From Candidatus Woesearchaeota archaeon (GTDB taxonomy: Archaea > Nanobdellota > Nanobdellia > Woesearchaeales > GW2011-AR9), in the NCBI GenBank assembly GCA_018676855.1, contig JABHDY010000003.1:212136-276135 (forward strand): a stretch of DNA of 64,000 bases. Direction: 5' to 3'. Shown here piece after piece: positions 37,331 through 45,792 of this stretch (position 1 is the stretch's first letter; each line of letters opens with the position of its first letter). Under the pieces are notes generated by a model. The model was not told the origin of the DNA. It saw only the letters and a list, made by a program, of their open reading frames with translations, and made no database searches. Both the position numbers and the translations under genes were made by a program.

Positions 37331-38755
37331 ATGATAGAAATTAATTCATTTCTTGTTATGAACAATTTTTCCATTAAAGATACAATGCGTATCATTGGAA
37401 ATAATGGGTTAGGAATAGCATTCGTGACAAATAATGAAGGAACATTATTGGGAACTGTTACTGATGGCGATATACGAAAAGCGTTAGGAAACGGTACAAG
37501 TATCAGTACTGATGTTGAACAAATTATGAATACAAATCCGATAACCGTTCAAGAAGAATTTACGTCACACGATTTGAAGAATAACGTTCATCAAAGAATT
37601 AAAGGATTCTCACGATATTATACATTAAAAGTTCCAGTCGTAGATAATAACAAAAAAGTTGTCAATATTGTTATGTATAACCTTCACGATAATACGTACG
37701 AACTTTTGAAAGAATTTAACTCGCATCAAACAAAAGATGTTAAGAAAGTTCTTGTTGTTGGCGGAGCAGGATATATCGGTTCAACGCTATGTCATCAACT
37801 TATTGAGAAGGGATACGATGTTCGTGTGCTTGATAAAATGACGTTTGGCCATGGTTCCATTTCAGAATTACAAAAATTGCCTAACTTTGAATTACTTGAA
37901 GGAGATTTACGTAACATTACAACTATAACGTCTGCTTTAGAAAATATTGATGCAGTTATTCTGTTAGCAGGAATTGTTGGCGATCCAGCAAGTTCAAAAA
38001 TTCCAAAAGAAACTATTGAAACAAATTATTTTGCAACACTTGCATTAGCGAACGCATGTAAATATTATCAAATTAACAGGTTTGTATTTGCGTCAACATG
38101 TAGTGTCTATGGATCAAGTTCAGGTATTGTAACGGAAGAAGATGCATTGAACCCATTATCGTTATATGCTCGGTCAAAGATTGATTCTGAACAAAGTATT
38201 CTTAATCTTAAAGATACAAACTTTGCACCAACTATGTTACGAATGGCAACAGTGTACGGTCTTTCACGACGAATGAGGTTCGACCTTGTTGTTAACATTT
38301 TTGCGTTAAAAGCGGCAACGGGCGATACAATTTCAATTTTTGGTGGCGATCAATGGCGACCATTTGTTCACGTGGAAGATGCAGCATCAGCATACATTAA
38401 ATGTTTAGAAGCGCCATTAAAAGATATTGCAGGTGAAACGTTTAACATTGGAGCAGAAAATTATACAATTAATCAATTGGGAGAATTTGCGAAAGAATTA
38501 TTTCCTGAAGCAACAATAGAAAAAACTGATAAGCAAGTTATTAAGGGAGCGTTAGACTCACGAGATTATAAAGTATCGTTTGCAAAAGCAAAACGTATTA
38601 TTAAGTTTGAACCACAACGTACCGTTAAGAAAGCGATGTTAGACATAAAAAACGCTATCGAACAAGGATCTCTTGACAATTTTAACGATAAAGCGTATTA
38701 TAATGTTGAAATGGCAGAGAAAAAAAGTGTGCCAGATAATTCAAAGGAGATATAA
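37331..38755 (+). CDS. CBS-pair domain fused to NAD-dependent epimerase/dehydratase (SDR)
   Basis: TNNEGTLLGTVTDGDIRKAL...VVDNNKKVVNIV (CBS) then KKVLVVGGAGYIGSTLCHQLIEKGYDVRVLDK...ASTCSVYGSS...LYARSKIDSE. Confidence 0.88.
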   Translation: MIEINSFLVMNNFSIKDTMRIIGNNGLGIAFVTNNEGTLLGTVTDGDIRKALGNGTSISTDVEQIMNTNPITVQEEFTSHDLKNNVHQRIKGFSRYYTLKVPVVDNNKKVVNIVMYNLHDNTYELLKEFNSHQTKDVKKVLVVGGAGYIGSTLCHQLIEKGYDVRVLDKMTFGHGSISELQKLPNFELLEGDLRNITTITSALENIDAVILLAGIVGDPASSKIPKETIETNYFATLALANACKYYQINRFVFASTCSVYGSSSGIVTEEDALNPLSLYARSKIDSEQSILNLKDTNFAPTMLRMATVYGLSRRMRFDLVVNIFALKAATGDTISIFGGDQWRPFVHVEDAASAYIKCLEAPLKDIAGETFNIGAENYTINQLGEFAKELFPEATIEKTDKQVIKGALDSRDYKVSFAKAKRIIKFEPQRTVKKAMLDIKNAIEQGSLDNFNDKAYYNVEMAEKKSVPDNSKEI

Positions 38756-38757
38756 CA

Positions 38758-39273
38758 ATGATAATTTGGATAACTGGCATGTCAGCATCGGGAAAAACTG
38801 CAATAGCAAACGAATTATACCCATTACTTAAAAACAAACATAAACATACAATTCTTCTTGACGGCGACGTTTTTAGGGATATGCATAAAAATGATGTTGA
38901 CCATTCAATGGAAGGACGAAAAAAAAACGGTGACAGAATTTGTCAGATGTGTAAGTTCTTAGACAAACAAGAAATTAACGTTATTTGTGCGTCCCTTGCT
39001 CCGTTTCACGAGATTAGAGAATGGAACAAAGCTAATTATAATAAATATTTTGAAGTTTTTTTAGATGTACCACTTAACGTTCTTGTACAACGAGATCCTA
39101 AAGGATTGTACAAAATGGCACTTAATGGAGAAATGAAAAATATGGTTGGAATAGATTTACCATTTCCACCACCACGAAATCCAGATTTAGTAATTAATAA
39201 TATTGGTGATAGGACGCCAAAATCTATTGCAGAAGAAATATTTTCTACTGTCGAACCTAATTTAGAAAACTAA
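38758..39273 (+). CDS. Adenylylsulfate (APS) kinase-like protein
   Basis: IIWITGMSASGKTAIA, LLDGDVFRD, NVICASLAPFHEIREWNK, DVPLNVLVQRDPKGLYKMALNGEMKNMVGID. Confidence 0.85.
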   Translation: MIIWITGMSASGKTAIANELYPLLKNKHKHTILLDGDVFRDMHKNDVDHSMEGRKKNGDRICQMCKFLDKQEINVICASLAPFHEIREWNKANYNKYFEVFLDVPLNVLVQRDPKGLYKMALNGEMKNMVGIDLPFPPPRNPDLVINNIGDRTPKSIAEEIFSTVEPNLEN

Positions 39274-40283
39274 CCATAAATATGTTTAATTCTTTTCTCA
39301 TACTCTTCTACAAGATCTTCCATGATTGAAATACATTCTGGAGATGCTTTTGACCGAATGTCTTGTTCTTTCTTCTCTCTATCTTCAGGTTTGATAATTC
39401 GTGGGATTCTCCCCTTTGTCAATGCTTTGCGTAATGATCCTGTTCTTGTTCGTCCAATAAAATTTTCCATTTTAACAACGTCTGGTTCAGGATTCGTTGC
39501 AAATGTATCAAATCCAATAAATAACACTTGTTTCTTCTGTTCATCTGAAAGACTCTCATAACCTTCCCACATTCTTTGTAATCGTACAGCACACATTTTA
39601 ATAACCTTATCAGTTGGAGATTTACATGCCAGGTATTCTTCTTCCCAGCCGTAACAGTACCATGGAACAAGTTTTTTTCCGTGAAGAATGTTTAATGAAA
39701 ATATTCGTGGATCGTCGGCTTCTCTTTTTCCATATCCTCTTCGACAGTTGCCAAAAATTGAATCGATTGGATGCCGTAACATTTCTATGATACGTAAACT
39801 TTTACCGAACGCGTCAAAGTAAATACTATTAATGCCAAGTATGTCATGTGTTTGAACTTGAAATATTGGTTTTTCTTTTAGAATTTTTTCAACAACAACG
39901 TCTCCCTCAGGAGCAAATAATCGTTTGAGGTATTTGAAAGGTTTTATTTGGTTAAACACACCAGAGTTGTCACTTTTTCTAAAATTGATACTTCGAGATA
40001 TCATTGATTCGTACAACTTTGTTTCCATTTCTAAACGAAGGCAGGCAACTGCTGCATCTCGTGTAATTTTTTTTAGTTTGTATAACCGTGGTATTCTATC
40101 AAAATTAGTTTCTATCCGGTGTAGTTCAACATTTTCAAGACTTGTTAAAATGGGACTTAACATCGTTTTTCCAGTCCGCGTAATACCATCTATTAACACA
40201 ACGGGTTGTGTGTAAAAATTCTGTCTGTAGAGTTTTACTCGTTTTGTATCTGGTTCTTTTGATGTTGTTTTCGATATTGTCAT
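39270..40283 (-). CDS. Sulfotransferase-like protein
   Basis: P-loop LIDGITRTGKTML; EMLRHPIDSIFGN; related to 53086..54081. Confidence 0.65.
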   Translation of the reverse strand: MTISKTTSKEPDTKRVKLYRQNFYTQPVVLIDGITRTGKTMLSPILTSLENVELHRIETNFDRIPRLYKLKKITRDAAVACLRLEMETKLYESMISRSINFRKSDNSGVFNQIKPFKYLKRLFAPEGDVVVEKILKEKPIFQVQTHDILGINSIYFDAFGKSLRIIEMLRHPIDSIFGNCRRGYGKREADDPRIFSLNILHGKKLVPWYCYGWEEEYLACKSPTDKVIKMCAVRLQRMWEGYESLSDEQKKQVLFIGFDTFATNPEPDVVKMENFIGRTRTGSLRKALTKGRIPRIIKPEDREKKEQDIRSKASPECISIMEDLVEEYEKRIKHIYG

Positions 40284-40308
40284 GTTATTTATTTATTAGT
40301 TTATTAGT

Positions 40309-41361
40309 TTATTTATTTACCAATTCCCAATTCAGTGGCGTTCCTTTCGTTACGTCTTGTGTAAACGTTTTACCAAGAATTTCTGGAAGATGTTGAGGAT
40401 GTAATCCCTGGCCAGGCCGAATGGACCGAACATTTTCTTCTGTAATAATTTCTCCCTCAGAAACGTCCTTAACAATGAATAATGAACGTAAGAAAATTCG
40501 TTCTGTTTGCATTTTGTCTGTTAATTTGTACGTTCTTTCACCTAACGCTTTCTCTACGTCACGAACAGCATTGACCATAGTTTTAAATTCAGTATAATCT
40601 AACGAAAATGCAGAGTCTGGACTTTCCATTTCTTTATTGAGGATGAAATGTTTCTCAACAACCTTCGCGCCAAGAGGAATGGATGCAATGGGAACAGTTG
40701 TACCCAAAGAATGATCGGAGACTCCAAGTATAACATCGAACAGTTCTGCTAAATGTTCCATTGACCGTAAATGAACATCTTCAAGAGGTGTCGGATATGC
40801 AGACACACATTTTAAAAGAATGATTTGATCATTACCAACCCTCTTGCATGCGTTAAGTGCTTTTTCAATATCGTCTAATGTTGCTGCACCCGTTGCAATA
40901 ATCATCGGTTTTCCTTTTGATGCCATATATTCAATCAATGGAATGTCGGTTATCTCTAACGATGCAAGTTTGTACGCAGGAACATTCATTTTTTCTAAAA
41001 AGTCAACTGCAGTTTTATCAAACGGTGATGAGAAACAAATTAATCCTATACTTTCTGCATACTCCTTAAGTTTAGGTTGCCAGTCCCATGGTGTGTACGC
41101 TTTCTGAAACAAACTGTACAATGTTTCTCCATCCCATAACGTCCCATGTTTAATTTTAAAATACCCTTTATCAGAATTCATAGTAAGGGTATCTGCTGTG
41201 TACGTCTGAAATTTAATAGCGTCTGCTCCCGCGTCCTTTGCTGCTTTAATTGTCCTCATTGCAAGGTCATAGTCTTGGTTATGATTAGCAGATAATTCAG
41301 CAATGATAAATGCTGGCTGTCCTTCACCAATTTCACGTCTTGCAATGGTAACTTTTTTCAT
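40309..41361 (-). CDS. pseI: Nonulosonic acid synthase (PseI/NeuB family) with C-terminal SAF domain
   Basis: PAFIIAELSANHNQDYDLAMRTIKAAKDAGADAIKFQTY, GVSDHSLGTTVPIASIPLGAKVVEKHF, IRPGQGLHPQHLPEILGK. Confidence 0.93.
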   Translation of the reverse strand: MKKVTIARREIGEGQPAFIIAELSANHNQDYDLAMRTIKAAKDAGADAIKFQTYTADTLTMNSDKGYFKIKHGTLWDGETLYSLFQKAYTPWDWQPKLKEYAESIGLICFSSPFDKTAVDFLEKMNVPAYKLASLEITDIPLIEYMASKGKPMIIATGAATLDDIEKALNACKRVGNDQIILLKCVSAYPTPLEDVHLRSMEHLAELFDVILGVSDHSLGTTVPIASIPLGAKVVEKHFILNKEMESPDSAFSLDYTEFKTMVNAVRDVEKALGERTYKLTDKMQTERIFLRSLFIVKDVSEGEIITEENVRSIRPGQGLHPQHLPEILGKTFTQDVTKGTPLNWELVNK

Positions 41362-41365
41362 GTTC

Positions 41366-42430
41366 TTATTTTCCTCTCGAGATACGCTCTGCCGCCATAT
41401 GGTTTACCAAATCATAGAACCTGTTCGTCGAAGCCTCGTTATCAAAGTATCCAGGAAGATGAACATCATTTCCTCGAACTTGAATAGTATCTTCAGTAAA
41501 AACTGTTGAACTTGGTGTACAAAGATACCTATTTGAATCTCCAACATCAACTTCTTCAATCCCATATAATCCTTGAAGCTGTCCACCATGCACTGCATTT
41601 CTTAATGCTCCAATAAACGCATTACGATCAACTGGGTCTTTCAAGCCGAATCGGAACTTTATAGCCGAGACATTTGTCATTGGGCAAACAACATAATCAA
41701 CAAGAAATCTATCTGGAGCAAGGAAAGATAACAAGTTTGGTGCTACCACTTCAAGTGTACACTCTTTTCTATACAGAACCTGATTTTTTGGATCTTGTAA
41801 TTTATATTCAGGCATGTTATGAGCAACACTAACATCTGCATCCTCAACACCAAATGTATCATTCATCCATTTGGCTAATGGAACAAACGCGTTTACAGTA
41901 CAAGAACCATACGACGTCACCAAATCTGTATCAAGATTAAAGTCTTTATGATTAAATCCAAATACTAATGTTTTATCTGCCTGAGGAGCAGTTGCAGAGA
42001 TAACTAAGTGTTTAGTTCTTCCTGTAAGAAATTTGTGTCGTGCTTCATCTGAATATTCAGCATGTCCACCTGAACATTCAAACACCATGTCTGGCTGACC
42101 AATCCATGGAATTTCATCAAGAGATTTTGCACCAGTTCTTGTAAATAAGATTTGTCTGTTACTTGTTCCATGAGGTGTTGAGATGAGAAGTCTGTCCCCT
42201 TCAACTTTAAATTTGTATTGAAAGAAATTAACAGCAGGATCTTTTTTAATCATTCTTGCCGCATCATCAATAGTGAGAACCGGATCATTAATATATTGTA
42301 TATCAAAAAATGCACTGTCTCGACGGTCAAGCCAATGTTTCAACATGTGTAATCCAAATCGTCCAAAGCCATTCATACCTGCTACTAATTTTCCTTCTAA
42401 TCCCGTTGTTGGGTTTTCTGTATCTGTCAT
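41366..42430 (-). CDS. Type I glyceraldehyde-3-phosphate dehydrogenase-like protein
   Basis: GMNGFGRFGLHML; SYGSCTVNAFVPLAKWMNDTFGV around the catalytic Cys; SD GGAGGAG. Confidence 0.85.
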   Translation of the reverse strand: MTDTENPTTGLEGKLVAGMNGFGRFGLHMLKHWLDRRDSAFFDIQYINDPVLTIDDAARMIKKDPAVNFFQYKFKVEGDRLLISTPHGTSNRQILFTRTGAKSLDEIPWIGQPDMVFECSGGHAEYSDEARHKFLTGRTKHLVISATAPQADKTLVFGFNHKDFNLDTDLVTSYGSCTVNAFVPLAKWMNDTFGVEDADVSVAHNMPEYKLQDPKNQVLYRKECTLEVVAPNLLSFLAPDRFLVDYVVCPMTNVSAIKFRFGLKDPVDRNAFIGALRNAVHGGQLQGLYGIEEVDVGDSNRYLCTPSSTVFTEDTIQVRGNDVHLPGYFDNEASTNRFYDLVNHMAAERISRGK

Positions 42431-42451
42431 AATATCTCCTCCAGGGTATAA

Positions 42452-45004
42452 TTATTGATGTACATTACCGATAGGTTCAGTTTCTATCTGTAACGTTTCG
42501 TGTACTTTATCTTCAAGTTTGTTAAGTTCGTCAAACGTATCCGCGACGATAATAATATGATTAATTCTACTTGCACAGTTTCTATAATCTTTCACTTCAT
42601 CACCTATTTTCATTGAATGAAAGATATTTCTCACACCAGGCATATTTTCTATTTCTTCTAACCCTTTTATATTTCTAATGATTCCCGGTTCTGGAAAAAC
42701 TGATGTTGTCTTTGACCATTTCATCCATCTGGAAACTAAATCTCTAGGGTCCATTTCTTTCCCAGCAGCTATGTCTATTGTTGCTTTAACGATATCTATA
42801 CCTAATGAATACGGTTTACGATATTGAGAGTCAAAACCGCCAGATGTTCGTGCAGTTACTTCAATAATTCGCGGTTTCCCGTCAACAATGATTAAGTCTC
42901 CTTTAAACGCACCATTGTCAACACCTAACGCAGTTGCTGCTTTTTCCATTAATGTGTACATGTCTGCCTGCATTTTCTCAGGTAACAATGATGGTGTTAA
43001 TGAACCTACTTGTACAGAATATTCTTGCACGGGACGAAATTGTCTGTCTGAAACGCCTGCAGGAAACAGTTTTCCTTTATACATAACAGTATCAACACTA
43101 TATTCGTCACCTTCAAAGAATTGTTCAATAATTGCTTCTTTCCTCATGAAACAAAATTTCATTGCATCGTCAAACGCAGCAACAATTTCTTGATCAGTTG
43201 TTCCGTCCCGTAAAACTTTCACGCCACGACTTGCAGAATTGTCTAACGGTTTAATGATGCACGGATATCCAACTTTCTGTACAGCGTTTAATGCTTCCTC
43301 AACAGTTTTTGCGGATCCAAACTTAACATAATCAACATTCTTTTCGTTAAGAACAGTTCTCATCTTAACTTTATCATTACAATTTAATGCAGCTTCAGGA
43401 TCAATTCCTGGTAAGCCAGCAGCATGAGCAGCCATTGCAACGGTATATTCAACATCGCACCCTTGTGTATAGACAGCAACAATCTTATTTTCAGCTTTCA
43501 ATCGTTTCGCTAACTCAACATGCGCACCAATATCTTTTGTGCTAATAGCAAATGCTTCGTCCGCTAATTTTGCAGCCTCAGATTCTATGTTCATGTCTGT
43601 TATATATACATAATATCCTAATTCTTTTGCTTTTTCGACAGCAACTTTTTGTAAAACTCCTGCCCCAACAATTAAAATTCCTTTTTGTTCCATTATAATC
43701 TCCTCTTTATTATTTTTAGTATGAATATCATTATCTGGATGTTGTATAAAGTACTGTTCTATTTCTTTATAGGAACGTACAATACCATCTACAACGTGAG
43801 AATGAAGCAAATCTTTATCATTATTAATATTATGAAAGTCTAATAGGATGGTTGAAAACCCAGCATTTTTTGCTCCAAATAAATCAATATCAATATCGTG
43901 ACTTATGTACACACAATCGTGTGGAAAAACTCCTAATTGTGCAGCACAATCAAGATATGGTTGTTTGTTTGGTTTTGGTGTTTCATACGCACAAACAATG
44001 ACATCAAAATACGTGTTAATTCCTACATTCTTTATTCTATCAAGTTGAATATCATGTTTTCCGTTCGTTACTATCCCTAATTTATATTTTCCATGTACTG
44101 ATTGAAGATATTCTAGAACGCCAGGTAACAATTTCTCATCAACTTTCTGTGTAAGAAAATTGTCAACTATTGATTTAACATAACTTTGATCTTGGTTTAA
44201 CTTTGTCAGGACATCATTAACATGAAATTTGTATTTTGAACCTTTATCAGTATAGACTTGCCAGAAAAATTTTCCAAAGTTAGTTAATCCTAACTCTTCC
44301 TCAGCAAAAATGATTGTTTTTTCCCACCGTTTATGAATCCAGGATTCTTCATCAACTAACGCATCATCAAAATCAAATATGATAGCTTTAATGCATTGTA
44401 TGTCATCTTTTATATTTCTTATTTCTTTTACAATTTCACTTTTTTCCTGAGAATAATATTCTTCTCGCAGTACAGAATGAAGTATCGAATCATGAAATTT
44501 GTTCTTCTTGTACACATGATTACGTAATACACCTTCCTTCACAAATCCTACTTTTTCAAGAACCGCAAGATGTTTATCTCTAAAACAATGTGTTTCAGAA
44601 ACAAGTCTATTATGATGTAATCGTTCAAATCCATACTGAAGTAACATGCGTAGTACATCTTCAAATAGTGTAAGATACTCTTCTGACCCCTCAATTATTT
44701 CTGTATCAAGTAAAAATGATAATTCTGCCCGTGCAGAGATAGAGTCAATATTGGTAAAACCACAATATCCAATAAACTTACCATCCACATTTACAATTGA
44801 AAATAGTATTTCTTTGTTTGAGTTTGAAATTCGTTTCCAATACTCCTCCTGATTGTGTGAGGTTAACGGCTTAGACTGTCGTAAAACTGCAATCTGTTCG
44901 TTACGCCATTTCTTAATCAGTTCCATATCAGAATACTCTAACGAAGAAAGGTAACATGATGATGATGAGATTATCTTTTCTCTCATGGTGTTATTATCTC
45001 TCAT
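42452..45004 (-). CDS. Three-domain fusion: GNAT acetyltransferase / HAD hydrolase / ATP-grasp ligase
   Basis: SLEYSDMELIKKWRNEQ...RLVSETHCFRDKHLAVLEKVGFVKEGVLRNHVY (GNAT); KAIIFDFDDALVDEESW...PKPNKQPYL (HAD); GILIVGAGVLQKVAVEKAKELG...PCIIKPLDNSASRGVKVLRD (ATP-grasp). Start at 45004 behind GGAGGT. Confidence 0.88.
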   Translation of the reverse strand: MRDNNTMREKIISSSSCYLSSLEYSDMELIKKWRNEQIAVLRQSKPLTSHNQEEYWKRISNSNKEILFSIVNVDGKFIGYCGFTNIDSISARAELSFLLDTEIIEGSEEYLTLFEDVLRMLLQYGFERLHHNRLVSETHCFRDKHLAVLEKVGFVKEGVLRNHVYKKNKFHDSILHSVLREEYYSQEKSEIVKEIRNIKDDIQCIKAIIFDFDDALVDEESWIHKRWEKTIIFAEEELGLTNFGKFFWQVYTDKGSKYKFHVNDVLTKLNQDQSYVKSIVDNFLTQKVDEKLLPGVLEYLQSVHGKYKLGIVTNGKHDIQLDRIKNVGINTYFDVIVCAYETPKPNKQPYLDCAAQLGVFPHDCVYISHDIDIDLFGAKNAGFSTILLDFHNINNDKDLLHSHVVDGIVRSYKEIEQYFIQHPDNDIHTKNNKEEIIMEQKGILIVGAGVLQKVAVEKAKELGYYVYITDMNIESEAAKLADEAFAISTKDIGAHVELAKRLKAENKIVAVYTQGCDVEYTVAMAAHAAGLPGIDPEAALNCNDKVKMRTVLNEKNVDYVKFGSAKTVEEALNAVQKVGYPCIIKPLDNSASRGVKVLRDGTTDQEIVAAFDDAMKFCFMRKEAIIEQFFEGDEYSVDTVMYKGKLFPAGVSDRQFRPVQEYSVQVGSLTPSLLPEKMQADMYTLMEKAATALGVDNGAFKGDLIIVDGKPRIIEVTARTSGGFDSQYRKPYSLGIDIVKATIDIAAGKEMDPRDLVSRWMKWSKTTSVFPEPGIIRNIKGLEEIENMPGVRNIFHSMKIGDEVKDYRNCASRINHIIIVADTFDELNKLEDKVHETLQIETEPIGNVHQ

Positions 45005-45792
45005 TGTATACCTCCAACTTTCTTTGCCCATGTCGTTAGATGTTGAGGGAACCCCGTCTTTGTTACATATCCCATTGATAACAAAAGACGTTCAACTCCA
45101 ATAAATGTTATAGCACCATCAACCTTATGATAAGAAGCAATTGCAACATGAACATTGCTATCTGAAAGGTTACGTGAACATCCTTTAAGTGCTTCAATCT
45201 CTGCACCTTCAATATCCATTTTAATAAAATTAACATGTTGAATTTTTAATTCTTTCAACCGACTATCAAGTTTGATAACGGACGTTAGAGGAAGGTGTGG
45301 TTCTTCTTCTGGATCAAGAATAAATGATGATTCGCCACCCTGCATCTTGAATCGTAATTGTGTATTGGTACTCCATAATCCCTCAGAAAAAACATCTACG
45401 TTTGTAATACAATTCAGTGCAATAAGGTCAAGCAATTCTTCACGACCATTTGTATCTGGTTCAAACGCTAACACTTGGCCAGTATCACCAACAAACTTTG
45501 ATGCTATCAATGAAAACACACCGCCAGATGCACCAGCATCAATAACAACATCATTTTTTTGTGGCCGATGATATTTCAAGTAACCCTTAAGAACCGTTGC
45601 AAGACTTCCACACGGATTTTTTCTAAATTTGAGAGTAAAGTTTGGAAATGTAACATAGTACATATTCTCTTTAAAAGAAATGGTGTACACATTTTTTCCA
45701 AAAATATTCTGATACACACATCGTACTTTATGTTTAAAAACTGAGTCTGGAACAAGTTGTCCGTACAATTTAGCAAGCCTGAATTTTGTCAT
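45001..45792 (-). CDS. FkbM family methyltransferase
   Basis: DVVIDAGASGGVFSLIASKFVGDTGQVLAFEPD; VNFIKMDIEGAEIEALKGC. Confidence 0.9.
   Translation of the reverse strand: MTKFRLAKLYGQLVPDSVFKHKVRCVYQNIFGKNVYTISFKENMYYVTFPNFTLKFRKNPCGSLATVLKGYLKYHRPQKNDVVIDAGASGGVFSLIASKFVGDTGQVLAFEPDTNGREELLDLIALNCITNVDVFSEGLWSTNTQLRFKMQGGESSFILDPEEEPHLPLTSVIKLDSRLKELKIQHVNFIKMDIEGAEIEALKGCSRNLSDSNVHVAIASYHKVDGAITFIGVERLLLSMGYVTKTGFPQHLTTWAKKVGGIQ

Noticed and set aside
40284-40320. TTTATTTATTAGTTTATTAGTTTATTTATTTA tract
   Set aside because: Short AT-rich low-complexity spacer; no defined repeat unit or partner.
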